From Melastoma dodecandrum (lineage: Eukaryota; Streptophyta; Magnoliopsida; Myrtales; Melastomataceae), in contig JARUPY010000434.1 of the NCBI GenBank assembly GCA_029817715.1, forward strand, positions 1,054,001 through 1,118,000: a stretch of DNA of 64,000 bases. The letters are read 5' to 3'. The position numbers were made by a program, and so were the translations under genes. How positions within the stretch are numbered: the stretch's first letter is position 1; each line of letters opens with the position of its first letter. Shown piece by piece: positions 1-11,864 of this stretch. The notes below the pieces were generated by a model. The model worked only from the letters and a program-made list of their open reading frames with translations, searched no databases and was not told where the DNA came from.

Positions 1-1124
1 TTCGAAAGTTCGACCTCCGAACGCTTCTTTTCCATACCAATTCATGGAGGCAGAGCGGATTGGGTGTCGTCCCAATTCTTGACAATGCATCTCAGGCTAG
101 GCTAGGTCATTCGCAAGGAACATGCAATTGCAGAGAAGTGTCTCAATGTCGTCTTCACCGATCTCTGAAACCGAATGGCAGACCCTAGGATCGGATTTTA
201 GGGAGCTTCTGTTTCTTTAAATCTTCTTTGCAGTTGCGCCTTTCTTTTCTTTTGCATATGAGATAACTTTTGTCAAATGATCAAAAGTAGCCGGGAAGTC
301 GGGAACTCATGGGGAGGGACGATGTGTAGTCCAGTTAACCATGTAGGCTTGAATTCGGGGCTTTGACCCTTTAGGTCGAAACAAAAGTTAGATCAACATT
401 TATGGATTTAAACTATGGGTTCATGTAATTGGGACAGAAATGGTAGTTCATGGCCTTTATGACAATTTGAGGTATTACACATACCTTTGGGTAAACAATC
501 TTCTATGGTGATAATGTATGGAGTTTGAGCATGTTCAAGCTTTGTGGGGGAGGTGCTTGTACTTTCATGCCCCCGTTAGTTTCTTCGAGGTTAGGCTCGA
601 AGCGGCTTCCACCCGACCACCATCGCCGTTGCCTGGGAGTTTGTACCGTACTGTGTGGATGCTCATGTAGCGACACCGTTGACAACGGACACGGACGAAG
701 TTAGCTCATGTACTTCGACTCTTGCTTGGGGAAATAAAGTCAGGTGTCCGCTGGGGAGAGGAGGTGGGGAATGTCCATCTCGACTGCCGCTGGGGAGGAA
801 TATGATCAAATGTTCTACTCATGTGTTCATGTAACCAAATTCGATTTGGGGAAGTGAGAAGTATGATTTCAGCTGGAGAATGATAAGAAAATTTGTTAGG
901 GAATAGTATAGATGATACTCCCTTTCGTGAAGTCATCATTGGGGATAACAAAGCAATCTCAAATCTTTGGCTCGAAATTTCCACCCAACCGCCCACGCCT
1001 TTGTTCGTAATGTTGGGTATTCGTGTACCTACACTCGCCAAAGGGTGGAGAACAAGTGCGCTCATGTAACTTGTTCCATAGAGAAAGTATTAAAATTGGA
1101 TTAATACTCCCTTTCATGTATTTT

Positions 1125-1620
1125 CGTTTTAGCGTCTTTGTCCGATGGAATCAAAGGATTGACGAAATGCTACTCGTGCCATGTATCATTCTATAGGCCG
1201 CTCATGTACCAGTCAAATAGATGACAAGAAAACAAGTGAATTCGTGCAACATGTTTCTTTTAGAGTAGAGACGAAATTTGGTCCTGTAACCCCGTTTTGT
1301 ATGAAAAGCGAAGTAAAGTTTTGATACTTGCCTTTTATGTGGTTTCATCATTGCGTCTTCGTCCGCGGGAATCGAAGGATTAATGAAACGCTACTCTTGC
1401 CTTGTGTTGTTGTATAAGGTTGTTAATGTACCAGTCAAACATATGGCGAGTAAACAAGTGAGTTTGTGCGACTTGATTCTTTTAGAGTAGAAACGAAATT
1501 TGCTCATGTAATTTCATTTGTGCGAAAGGTGAAGTAGAGTTATGGTACTTCCCTTTTATGTTTCTCCAGTGCATCTTTGTCCGCAGGAATCAAAGGATTG
1601 ACGAAACTGCAACAAGTCTT
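1125..1620. repeat. ~210 bp tandem repeat, about 2.4 copies
   Basis: The phrase GCGTCTTTGTCCG..GGAATC.AAGGATT recurs at about 1132, 1342 and 1563. Between copies the same order of motifs is seen (ACGAAA, GTACCAGTCAAA, AACAAGTGA, TTTTAGAGTAGA). The unit is about 210 bases. Confidence 0.65.
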
Positions 1621-2119
1621 TGGATTGAAGCTTTACCACCCTGCCACCATCGCCTTTGTCATAGGAGTTGTGTACCGTTCATGTGAGGAGCTCTTGTACC
1701 TGCCCACGAGACAAAGGACGTAAACGAAATGAGTTCATGTCATTTCGCTTAGTTTGTTGAAGAGAGTAATGATTCTGTGGTTCTCCCTTTTCATGTGTAT
1801 TGTCGGTGTTCTTTGTCCTGGTTATTTGGGGATGTTACGAAGTTCTCTAACGAAGTTGTTTCGAAGCATCAGTTCGAAATTTGACTTCATGTCTTCATTG
1901 TCTGCCTAAGACGTTAGGGTACCTATGAAGCAAGCATGGAGAGTGAAACAAGTAAGCTCATGTAACTTGTTTTTATGTAGAGATAGTGTTGATTTCAGAA
2001 TGAAAACTCCCTTCATGTATAATGTCTTGTTGATGATGAATGTCATTTCAAAACTTCATGTGAGTCGTTGCTTCGTCAACGGAGAATTATCAATGATTGC
2101 CCAGAGTCTTGTCCCTGGA

Positions 2120-2335
2120 AAGTTTGGAGATATGCCCCAAGATCGCTCGAAAATATGTTCATGATGACTCGGAGATTTGCCCCAGGATCAGTCGGGGATT
2201 TGCCATAGGATCGCTCGGAGATTTGCCCCTGGATCGCTCGGAGATATTCCCCAGGATTGTTCGAAGATTCATCCCATGATTGCTTGGGAATTTGCCCCAT
2301 GATCGGTTGGGGATTTTCCCAAGGATTGCTCTCGT
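2120..2335. repeat. ~24 bp tandem repeat (GATCGCTCGGAGATTTGCCCC-like)
   Basis: Eight or nine imperfect copies of a unit close to GATCGCTCGGAGATTTGCCC lie head to tail. The array is open in several frames, which gives spurious repetitive peptides on both strands. Confidence 0.8.
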
Positions 2336-3375
2336 GTTGCCGTCATCATTATATTACCAACGAAGGCTGTTTTAAAACTTTGGCTCAAAACTTTTCCACC
2401 CTGCTGCCCTCGCCTTCATCGTCTGCCTAGGTTGTTCATGTGCCTATGAGACAAGACGAAAGGCAAAACAAGTAAGCTCATGTAACTTGTTTTGCAGAGA
2501 AAGTATTAGTTGAGGAACGAATACTCCCTTTCATGTAGATCGTTGTTTTGGAAACGAAGATTTCTTTAGGATTGCTTGGAGCTTTGCCCTGATATTGCTT
2601 GTTTACTTAGGATGCTCCTGTACCTATGAGACGAATGCATGGTGAAAGTAAGTAAGCTCGTATAGCTTATTTTTGCAAAGCAAGTATAAACTTGGGAATG
2701 AATACTTCCTTTCATTTTGTTCTGTTGTTTTATTGACAATGAAGGATGTTTCGAAGCTTTGACTCAAAACTGTTTCAAGACTTTGGCTCGAAACTGTTTC
2801 AAGACTTTGGCTTGAAACTTTACCACCCTGCCACCCACGCCTTCGTCAACATGCGACAAGGGCTAAAATGAGTGAGCTCATGTAACTCATATTTTGCAAA
2901 TATGTCCCTTTCATGTAATTGCAACGTCGAAGATCGCCTGCGTTGATTGTTTGTGGCAGTTCCTTTGTGGTGGGCATGGGTGGGCTCTTTTGAAAGGCGC
3001 GATTGCACGGGATGTTCGTTGTTGTATCACTTTGTGGTGGGCATGGGTGGGTAACCAGTCATTCATGTGGTGGGCCGATGTGGACTGACGGGCCATTCAT
3101 GTGGGGGTTAATTCTCGTCGGTCTTCGGGGCGGTGGTTGACCTTCTCCCCTTCCCATTGGGACGAGCTCTTGAGAGTCGAGCTTCTGTTGGATTGACCGT
3201 TTGGATACCTTGGACAAGTTCGAAGGGAGTTGCCCCTTCTACTAGAATGCATTGTTGTCGCAGTGAAGAAAGCTGACAGAAAGACGTCGATTAGAGGATT
3301 TGTCTTCTGTGTCAAATTGTACGACGTTTAGGTTTAGGCTTGAGATGTCGATTGGAGAATCGCCCATTGTTGGAT

Positions 3376-3565
3376 TGCCCGATGTTGAAGATGGGAAATT
3401 GGATTGTGAATTGGGGGATTGGCCTTGTCTGGATTACCCAATGTTGAGGATCGGGGCTTGGGTTGTAATTTGGGGATTGGCCTTATCTGAATTGCCCAAT
3501 GATGAGGATCGGGGCTTGGGTTGTAACTTGGGGGATTGCCCTGTCTTGATTGCCCGATATTGAGC
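3376..3565. repeat. ~66 bp tandem repeat, about 3 copies
   Basis: Units begin ATTGCCCGATGTTGA or ATTGCCCAATGATGA and contain GGATCGGGGCTTGGGTTGTAA. The second and third copies are nearly identical. The minus-strand frame across the array encodes a repetitive proline-rich peptide that I regard as a by-product. Confidence 0.8.
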
Positions 3566-3889
3566 GGAGGGTTATAATCTTCATCTCTGTTGTCAAAGAT
3601 CTGGGAAAGACATTCTCGTTTGTGCCGAAATTGAGGTGACTGGTGTTGTAACAAGATTGCTTCTGCTTCTTTGGACAATTGTTGAATTAATGGGAGCGTG
3701 AATCTCTGAGTTTGACCTTGAAATGTTCGTGAATAGCTCTTTGGGCTCGCCATTTGCCTTGATGTTGATCATGATCAGCCTTTCGAAATGTAACCTCCTT
3801 GGGGTCTTCATGTCATCGTGGATAGTGCTCTAGACTTTGGTATCCGTTGGGTAATTTTTGGTTTTCATGATTGGCTTGGTTTAGTATAT

Positions 3890-4135
3890 GTCAAGGAAGC
3901 TTTGGCCTTTGTGTCGTTGAATGTGCAGCTTTGGGCTTTAGTAGCCGAGTAGGCTTTGGCCTTCTTATCCTTGGATGTTCAGCTTTGGGCCTTGGTAGAC
4001 GTTATGGAATCCTTGGTTTTGTTGTTGTTGGATGCTTGACTTTAGGCCTTGGCAGTCCTCGATGAATCCTTGGTCTTCATGTGATTGAATGCTGCTTTAG
4101 TCCTCGGAAACTGTTGAAGAATCCTTGGCCTCCTA
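3890..4135. repeat. ~65 bp degenerate tandem repeat (CTTTGGGCCTTGG-like)
   Basis: The motifs GCTTTGGGC, CCTTGG and 'atccttggtctt/atccttggtttt' recur every 60 to 68 bases, about four times, with substantial divergence. Confidence 0.6.
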
Positions 4136-4934
4136 GGTGTCATAGATTTGTTATCTCTTTCTTGCCCCAAGTTTGATCCGAGGAGCCATCCTGGAGAATT
4201 AAAACCTTTGGAGGAAGCAAAGAGAAGGTTAAAAATTGGCATCGTGTAACAATGTAATCAATGCATAATAAATTTGTGATATGCTTGATCGCATTCATGT
4301 ATCCCTAGGAGAATACATTATGAGACTGCAATTACAAATGCAATGCAGTAATGCAATAAAGCAATTATTGTGGATGATATGATAATGCAACTACTGCAAT
4401 TAGGCAGACACTCATGTGGTCATGCGAATGTATAAATGCAGTAAGCAACAAAATAGGTAGGGAAGGGAGAAGAGAAGATTCGTGAAGTCCTCTGTGATTA
4501 ACCCAAATGCGGCAAAACAAGCAATGTTAGTTTTACAGTTTATAGCAGACAAAGCGTACCTGGCACTTGTGCCTACACATGTAACAGTCACTCAGTAACA
4601 GACAAATGCATATACGGCGTCTGGTTCCTGTAATGTGCAATCAATGCTAGACTCGGATGAAGGTTTCTAAGACCTCCCTCGGACAAAGGGAGGCGGATCC
4701 CACCTCATAACGTTAAATGGCAACAAGCGACAACGCCGTGGTATACGGTGATCCCCTAAAATCCTAGCCCTGGTTATAGGGACACGCCTAGAGATGCCTA
4801 GGTGAGCGGTAAAAAAAACACAATCATGAGCACAAACAAAGGGCACCGAGTCAAGCAAGTACATGCGCAAACAAGAACTCCTCTCCACAAGTGGATAAAA
4901 TGTAAGATCTTTCGGTAAGAATCCACATGCGAAG

Positions 4935-4953
4935 TCCCCAGCGGAGTGAACAA
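4935..4953 (-). promoter_or_regulatory. Primer-binding site of element F
   Basis: On the minus strand the sequence reads ..TTCACTCCGCTGGGGA, close to the PBS-like TGGCGACTCCGCTGGGGA found beside LTRs of many plant Ty3 elements, with two or three mismatches at the 5' side. It lies 6 bases inside the LTR terminus at 4960, where a PBS is expected. I do not name the priming tRNA. Confidence 0.55.
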
Positions 4954-4959
4954 CTGAGA

Positions 4960-6297
4960 TGTACGCGCACCCTCTGTCCTAGCACGCGCGTGGCGGTTCG
5001 GACGACCCGAGCATCCGGGTCCGCTCCCCCAAGGCCCAATCCGGTCGGCATCACGACTCGAGCATCGAACGCTGCGGAAGAGTATTGGGTTGGGTCCTCC
5101 CTTGGTTCCAGAATGGGCCTGTGGGGCGTTTCGCCCTCCTTGGAAGTGACAGACAAAAGGCTGCTTTAAGGCCTCATTGGGGAGCTTTTGGGAGGACTCA
5201 GGGAGCGGCTCGTATCGCCGTTACCCATCTAAAATGGCTCCGTAAAAATGGTTGTTGTTGCTGAATCTAGGTAAGCAATTACGGAGTCGCCACCAACTTA
5301 TTTTTAAAACTGTTGAAGTCGGAAAAACAGTTAGTTTGGGGATTCCTATTTACTAGCTCTTACATTCTAAACATGTCAAGAGGTGGAATTTGCTCCAAAA
5401 GTGTGCTTTTGGTTAACGGGCGTTGGACCCGGTCCGGGCATGATTCCGGACTCATGTCAATACTTTACGGGATTGACAATCAAAAGGTTTGAAACTACTA
5501 AATTGTAGAGCTTCAAGAAAGGAAGCTAATCCAACTGGTTTTGGGTGAAACAGAGTTCTGTCGAAAAAGTTATGCTTCGTCGACTGAAACAACATTTCTG
5601 GGCGACAAGAGAACCTTTGCGTTCAGTAAGTCGGTATTTGATGGGTGGAAACACGGTCAAGACGACCTCAAACAAAAACGTTCAAAAAATGAAAGTTGTA
5701 GAACGATAAGAGGAGGAACTAATCCAATTTGTTTTAGGTTGATCCTACCCCTATAGACAAAGTTATGCCCTATCGCTTAGAGCTGCATCTCCAGGCGACG
5801 ACGGGCGTGAAGAGAATCCTTGCGTTCTATAAGTCGACCTTTGATGGGCCAAAACTCGGTCAAGATGACCTGTAACGAAAAAGTTCAAAACATGAAAGTT
5901 TTAGAGAGACAAGAGTTTGACTTAACCCAATTGGTTTTGGGTCATTCCGACCTCTCTAGACAAAGTTATGCTCTGTCTCTTATAGCTGCGTCTCCAGGTG
6001 ACGAAAGAACCCTTGCGTTCGCTAAGTCGACTTTCGACGGGTCAAAACCCGGTCAAGATGACCTCGATCCAAAAAGTTTAAAACATGAAAGTTGTAGAGA
6101 AGCCAGAAAAAAACTATCCCAAAGATCTGTTTAGTCGAGTACGGCAGCGTTTCTGCTCAAGTACGGAATCATTGCTTTCTGTATTTCGACTGTAACTTGG
6201 GCTACACTCATTCGATTCAAGTGCACAACTATCCACGCAACGAGAAGAGAATAAGATAGAGGGTGGACCTAACCAAACTTGATTTTGTTGTTGTACA
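4960..6297 (-). mobile_element. 5' LTR of element F (minus strand), right edge uncertain
   Basis: The left terminus TGTACGCGC is identical to the terminus of the solo LTR at 22743. About 500 bases of clear homology follow, including the phrases ACGGAGTCGCCACC, TTTGCTCCAAAAG and GGTTAACGGGCGTTGGACCC. The adjacent PBS fixes this as the 5' LTR on the minus strand. The right edge at 6297 is chosen because TTGTTGTACA there would give TGTA..TACA termini; the copies diverge after about 5470, so the edge is tentative. The partner LTR is outside the window. Confidence 0.5.
5500..6115. repeat. ~205 bp tandem repeat, 3 copies, inside LTR F
   Basis: Three copies carry CTAATCCAA.TGGTTTTGGGT, GACAAAGTTATG, CTCCAGG.GACGA, CTTGCGTTC, TCGACTTT.GA.GGG, GGTCAAGATGACCTC and ATGAAAGTTGTAGAG in the same order, starting near 5512, 5712 and 5918. 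The short open frames seen here are by-products of the array. Confidence 0.85.
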
Positions 6298-6830
6298 GAA
6301 AAGCACAGCCCTCGGGGGTGGACTGTCGATGTCCCGTTTCGCAATCCAAGCTTTCAATCATTCCGAGCTCGTGGGTAGAGGCGTGCCCGCGCGTCGCGAC
6401 GTCATGACAAGTAGGAAAGAAGGCGGGCTCAGCATACTAAATATGGTAGAAGCATCTTGGAGTTAGGAAAGTGAGAAGAAGTCTGACAGACGGGTTGCCT
6501 CGCCCCGGGGTTACCCGAGGAAAAAGAGGGACGTCGACGTGTCCGTGGAGGCTGCCTTGGAGCCAGTGACCTTTGGGGATATTCTCCTTTTCGACTTGGG
6601 ACCTTGAAAGCGAACGAGATGGAGTCTTCATTGGAGCTTAGAAGGGAAGTTTTTGGTGTCTCCCCCTCTGAACTCCCTCGGGAAGGTCCGTGTCCCTCTC
6701 CGAAGGGTGTGTCTCCTCCTTTTCTCTTAGAGGATGTTGTTCCTCTTTTTGTTTTCGCTCCGAGGGATGGCTTCTTCCCGAAGATGGGAAGCCTTGGGCT
6801 CATGATGAAAGAGCCGCTCCTTTTCCGTAT
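6298..6830. other. Unassigned stretch between LTR F and LTR A
   Basis: I see no recognisable coding domain. It is GC-rich around 6380-6560. Both strands carry overlapping open frames of about 107 and 143 codons with basic, low-complexity translations, which I do not accept as genes. It may belong to the U3 part of either flanking LTR. Confidence 0.4.
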
Positions 6831-7686
6831 TAAGTCTAAGATTAGAAGATGTAAGCCCATATTAAGTCTGCGGCTAGTAAGTCGACGAAGAGGAAAACGT
6901 TGCCAAGTCTACGAGAGGTCAAACTAACATGCAACATTCCAGTCTTCCAAGATCAAGTTGTTACCGAGATTCTTGGAGGTTAGTTGAGAGGGCCACATCT
7001 TGAAAACATATTCTGGTCGGGGAAAATCTAGAATGTGACCCATATCCTGAACACACCAAGATTCAGTATAAATGGGAAAGATCTTGCCTAAAGAAGGACA
7101 ACGACAATCATCTAAGGCCAAAAAGTGCATTGATTGTTACCGGCTTTCAGTCTTCAGGCATCCAGACCAGGGTGAGCTCCTAGGGCCCTTGGTATCCTTT
7201 TCAATGTCAGGGTGAGCTTTAGGGCCCTTGACATCCAAACTCCACCATCACTTCATCGACAGGGTGAGCTTTAGGACCTTGACATCTAAACTCCACCATC
7301 ACTTCATCGTCAGGGTGAGCTTTAGGGCCCTTGACATCTAAACTTTGCCCTCTCTTCATCCCTAAGGTGAGCTCGTAGGGCCCTTAGTGTCCAAATCCAT
7401 CGCTACCTTCGTCCATACTCTGTCTGTCATACCACCAGATACCAGATTCCTTAGCCACAGTCCGCAAGCTCCAGGTGCCAGCAGTAAGCCTAGGCGTCAG
7501 CACCATCCGCATCATCAATCTTTTTGTTTTTTAATGACTGTAAACATTTTCTTTTAATTGTAAAACATCATTTGACATCGATTGTTAATACAATTAATCT
7601 ATTTTCATTATTGGCGACCATATCTGAACCCATGTGAGTATTCGTACCAAATACTCCCAACGTGATCTGTTTCCGACTCAAACGCA
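6830..7686 (+). mobile_element. 5' LTR of element A
   Basis: The LTR ends ..AAACGCA just before the PBS. A TATA box in the phrase CAAGATTCAGTATAAATGGG (about 7062-7081) matches the same phrase in the LTRs of element G on the minus strand, as do TTGAGAGGGCCAC upstream and the region just before the terminus. From about 7164 it matches the 3' LTR at 18018-18489. The start is not resolved. Confidence 0.65.
7164..7390. repeat. ~54 bp tandem repeat in LTR A (CAGGGTGAGCTTTAGGGCCC), 5 copies
   Basis: GGTGAGCT occurs at about 7173, 7210, 7263, 7314 and 7369, followed by AGGGCCCTTG and then CTTCATCG in most units. The 3' LTR has four units (about 18020, 18062, 18112, 18163), so the two LTRs differ by one unit. 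Confidence 0.85.
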
Positions 7687-7690
7687 TTTT

Positions 7691-7708
7691 TGGCAACCAC
7701 AGTGGGAC
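7691..7708 (+). promoter_or_regulatory. Primer-binding site of element A
   Basis: TGGCAACCACAGTGGGAC lies 4 bases after the LTR end. Element G has the near-identical TGGCGACCACAGTGGGA at the equivalent place, which links the two families. Confidence 0.75.
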
Positions 7709-7730
7709 GAAAAGAAATTGACCATTTAGA

Positions 7731-9916
7731 ATGGCAAGACATACCAGGAGTTCAAACACGCAGGACCCTCCACCTCCTCTATTAGATGAAGAGGATCAGG
7801 GTGTGACAGGATCCTTAGTTGTGGGAAATACGGCTCAAGAAAGCCAAGTTGGAACTACTCAACCCCCAGCACTACGCATACTCCTTCCGAGTTCATATCA
7901 AGACTCGAATTTCACAAAGAATTCAGTGATATGAAGAGGAACATGGGGGGTCTGCATGGAAATTTTGCTAGGTGTGCAGGAAGAATTGCACGATATGCCT
8001 GAAAAACTACGAAATGTGCAGGAGAACCTACGAAACATGCAAGTAAGCATAAACAGGCGTATGGCCGGGATGTACGAGCAAAATATACGTTGTGCTACTG
8101 AATCCCGATAAGAGATGGCTGAAATACGGGAAATGATTAAAACTTTCTTCGGGCCATCCCGAGAGCGAGTAATCCTGCTGATAAAGATAATTCTTTCATT
8201 GGAGACGCTCGGCGTACGGCGAATTGGAAACAACTTGTATCGTTCCAGGAGAGTGATGCATGGGGAAATGGCAATCAAGGCAACACAGATGGGTATAACA
8301 GAGAAAAGACACCCCCCTCAGGCCTCCCTCTTCTCGGCCCCCCGTACCTTATAGGCCGAACACCGCAAACCCGGTGGACGAGGACAGTGAGGAGCAAGGT
8401 GAGTCAAATAGAAATACAAGCTATGCCTCTCCTCACCGTCACGGCAAGTCACCTTCGGAAGAGGTACCCAAGGAGAAAACCCAGCTGGTGAGTTTGTACG
8501 GGTGTTCGGGTTAATGAGCGATCATCTCGTACAAATGATCAATTCGCCTTCCCCGCTGGTGTGATTGTTCTAGGGACAATTCCTCCACCAAACTATGGTG
8601 GGTTTAACCAGCCTGTACCGCAGAACCTGAGAGAAGTAGTAGCTCAAGTGGTGGAACAAATGGTGCTGGAACTGTTCGGCAGGACAACCTGTGTCAATAC
8701 AGGAACCCATATCCGGCATATGTCGACTTTTCCCTACCCAGAGGATATCGAGTCCCTGCTTTTACTCGTTTCTCAGGGGAGGACGAAATGACCTCTATAG
8801 AACATATAGTCCGGTTCACCCATCAAGCTGGAGACGCCGCTGCTAATGATTTTTGGAAGTTGAAGTTGTTTCCTAATTCATTAACAGGAGACGCGTTCAC
8901 CTGGTACGCGAGCTTGCCTCTGGGTCAGTGGCATCATGGGCAGAGATGCAGTCCATATTTATGAAGGCCTTTGCCCGCTTAGACATGCCAATATCGATAT
9001 TCGAGGTGATGCGCTTGAAACAGGCAGCTGGCGAGCCACCGGGCAATTCTTGATGCGCCTGCGTGAGACCCAGCTCCGTTGTAGACTCGCGATTCTGGAA
9101 AGGAATCAGTTGATGGTCGCATTAAATGCCATGACGATTCCCCTTAGAAAGAAGTTACAAGGGAAAAGATTTAGTGACTTCTATGATCTAGCCAGAAGGG
9201 CAACTGAATATCACCAGGTACTAATGGAGGAGGCACAGTCATCCCGAGCATATCAAGTGGATCCTAATAGTGTCGAAGTAGACATGGCCGAATTCGTAAA
9301 GGGAGAGGCTACTGTCTACAACCCGTTGGCATGGAAAAATACAAAGGCTAAAGCGTCTCAGAAAACTGGCGAAGAGAGGAAATATTCGTTCGATATAGAC
9401 AAGGCAGACGTTGTCTTTGATTGGTTACTTTAGCGAAAACGGATTAAGCTGAAACCAGGGCATAAGGTGCCTCAGACCGAAAGACATAAAAACAGGAATT
9501 ATTGCAAATGGCACGGGTCATTCATACATACAACAAATGATTGCTTGTCCTTCAGGAACATAATTCAGGACCTTATAAAGTCAAAAGAATTATGCTTTCC
9601 TGAAGTGGACGAAGTTACTATGGTCAATGAGAAACCTTTTGATGATGAGATTGCCATTCATACTTTCGACATTTTTTATACTGATGTCAATGTGATAGAA
9701 ACTAATAGTGATATCTCCATGCAGGAGGCAAAGGCCCCTGGAGAGGCTATCGTCGCGAATGTCTTGTTTCGACGATTAGCTGAGAAGGGCGTGGTCACCT
9801 GCCCAGTGAAAGAAGTCGCAAACAACATGTTTTGGTGGCATATGGACGACAGGCACACCGCGGACAAGTGCCACAATTTTAGAATGTACTTGCTGAACAA
9901 CCAAGAGGATACCTGA
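7731..9916 (+). pseudogene. gag: gag of element A (Tat), disrupted
   Basis: This encodes the structural Gag polyprotein of the retrotransposon. The start is the ATG at 7731 (MARHTRSS..), 23 bases after the PBS, and it matches the start of the gag in element G (MAKNTRSG..). The frame is lost near 7930, recovered around 8180-8330 and again at 8690-8950. The capsid domain (RFSGEDE.., FPNSLTGDAFTWYASLP, then an open segment 8936-9433) is followed after an in-frame stop at 9431-9433 by 9467-9916, which has a Cys-x2-His..Cys zinc-like motif (YCKWHGS..TTNDC). At least four frameshifts or stops are seen. The same protein order occurs in element B at 36750-39300. Confidence 0.85.
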
Positions 9917-10940
9917 TATGACTTGTCACCACTTAAAGAGGTGGCCATGGGAAAGGTTTCCCCTGCTTCGAGTTTCTCGCCTGCCAGCTTGCAGAGGAGA
10001 CAGACCCTCATCAGAAGTCCCCCGAGTGTAGAGCAAAAACCTGCGGTCCGGGGAGGAAGAGGTGGCCCTCATGGTCGCGGAAGAACCAGGGAAACGTCTG
10101 GCCTACATCTCCGTATCTTGGAACGACCCAACTGCCAGCTCAACTTTGAAGAGAATCATGCTCAACAAGGAGTAGGGCAAGAACCAGATAAAATAAATTT
10201 TTCAGGATAGTCACGACTCGGAGATACTGTGAAAACAAGCGCAGCTAATATAACCAAGCAGGTGGTGAGCACTCATAAGAAGATTGTCAGACAAGACCAT
10301 GAGCCACCGAAGGTAGATGTGCAAGCTATCTGTGCGGGCCCGCCGACAGCTCGGTTCTTGGAACAAAGGATGCTCTGCTAGAAGTGCAAGTTGATAGCTC
10401 AAAACAAAATCCTAGTTTCACAATTATGCACTCCCTGTTGTGTCAACTATTTCCTCAAGCTGGTCGACATGTCCTCGAAAGGAACAATCATTGTTGAGCC
10501 AGTCCATTCGACACCTTCAGGTATAAATGAAACTCATGATGATTCCCAGTTACAACAGGTATCTACTATGCATGCGATTACTGGATATGACCCAGTTTCT
10601 GGAAATTTCGTAGAGGTAAAGCCGACTCTCAGTTGGTTCTAAGAAGCCAGAGATGGTTAAAGCTGGTTATCCTTCAAAATTTTGGCAGAAAGCTGCTGGC
10701 AAAATGCCTGTACCACCAAGGGGGAACCGTAAAAGAAGGAAGGGATGTTTAAGTCACGTCATTAAAAGGCCTAGGCCTACTCCTTCTAAAATTGCTACTC
10801 CTCCCAGTGTGACTATGAAGGAGTTAAAAGTCGAGCTAGAACTTGTGGAGCTACAGACTATTCGGGAGAACCGAGCTCGAGCTTTGACTATAACCCTCTC
10901 CGGAGTTGAGCTCTAAGTGACGTTGATGGTGAGGGAAAGC
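9917..10940 (+). other. Gag-protease linker region of element A
   Basis: Short open segments at 9923-10210, 10391-10642 and 10653-10916 are in different frames and have no domain I can name. Their place between gag and protease matches the linker that this lineage usually carries. Disrupted. Confidence 0.5.
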
Positions 10941-10945
10941 CTACC

Positions 10946-11554
10946 GTGGACTACAATGCCCTTACCTTGCCAGCCAACTTCGCAAACAACTGCAAGGGGG
11001 CACCTGCAAGAGGTAAGATCCCTGTCCCTCATATGGCGGGTTATCCTCTCAATTTTTCAGTGCAGTGGTTTAGAAAACCATCTGATGGTATGAAGCAACA
11101 TATGCATTCTTTATATATTACTGTCATCTTTGATGGGACCTTAGTAAGTAGGGTCTTGATCGACAACGGGGCCACTATCAACGTGCTACCGTTGTCCAAA
11201 TTCAGAATGCTGGGATACAATACCTATGAGCTGATTAAAGCAGACATCTCCATAAGTGGCTTTAATTGGAGGAAGTCCGAGTGCCCTGGAGTGTTCTCAG
11301 TACACTTGGGAGTTGGACAACGGAAGAAGGATACCACGTTCTTCGTTATAGACATTGTCCCTACTTTTAACGCCTTGTTATGCCATGATTGGCTTCACAA
11401 AGCCGCGACTATTCCCTCTACTCTACATAGGGAATTAATGTTATGGCTAGACTCTGAAATTGAGATTATCAACGCTGACAAGTATTCGTGTTGTGACAAA
11501 GGGATTTTGCATGCAGAGACAAGCAAGACTGTCAAAGACCTTACACTGGAATAG
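10946..11554 (+). pseudogene. Aspartic protease domain of element A
   Basis: A retropepsin-type protease that would cleave the Gag-Pol polyprotein. The 202-codon open segment contains HSLYITVIFDG, then the catalytic VLIDNGATINVLP, and ends with the conserved NALLCHDWLH; the usual form is LLGRDW, so Gly-Arg is changed to Cys-His. The segment itself is uninterrupted, but it is cut off from gag and RT by stops. It begins with an internal Met, so the start is only the first Met of the open stretch. Confidence 0.85.
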
Positions 11555-11864
11555 AGATACATGCTGGGCGACCCTACCATCGGCCCCCTTGGTCAGCCGT
11601 CTGGGAAATTCGAGTATTGGGACGCCACATCCAAAACCCGCAACTGATACATCGTACTGTCTAGATGGGGAGATGAGCTAGATGCTAAAGATATTGAGGA
11701 AGTCCTTCAAGAAGTCAACTCGGGGGAAACTCTTAATGAAGGAAATGTAGGCGGTCAGAGGAATCAAGATGGAATCAAAAGCAAGATCAAGGAAGAAGCG
11801 GCCAAGTCTCAAGGAAGCACTATAACGGAGTTGGAGCCCGGTAGACTTCTAAGAGAATGAACTA

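Larger units (their letters stand above)
1048..2920. repeat. Dispersed degenerate units with AAGCTCATGTAACTTGTTTT motif
   Basis: A block reading roughly AACAAGTAAGCTCATGTAACTT, then GAGAAAGTATTA, then ATACTCCCTTTCATGTA, recurs near 1048, 1945, 2463, 2652 and 2868, with spacings of about 190 to 900 bases. The copies are diverged and have indels. Neighbouring phrases such as 'ttggctcgaaa..ttccaccctgc' recur too. This looks like an old higher-order array that has decayed. Confidence 0.6.
1..4934 (-). other. Non-coding internal region of LTR element F, repeat-rich
   Basis: I find no convincing protein domain here on either strand; open frames are at most about 140 codons and follow the repeats. 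The right end abuts a PBS-like motif and an LTR, so on the minus strand this would be the leader or untranslated internal region of an LTR retrotransposon reading right to left. It holds several unrelated degenerate tandem arrays, listed separately, and a two-copy motif around 2966 and 3041 (TTTGTGGTGGGCATGGGTGG). Hypervariable untranslated regions with tandem arrays are known in Tat-lineage Ty3 elements. Assignment to that lineage is inference, because no gag or pol of F is inside the window. Confidence 0.5.

Noticed and set aside
2076..2300. Repetitive peptide frames on both strands
   Set aside because: Created by the 24 bp tandem repeat, whose unit length is a multiple of three.
3334..3753. 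139-codon minus-strand open frame
   Set aside because: Most of it is the translation of the 66 bp tandem array; no family signature, and it lies in a non-coding leader.
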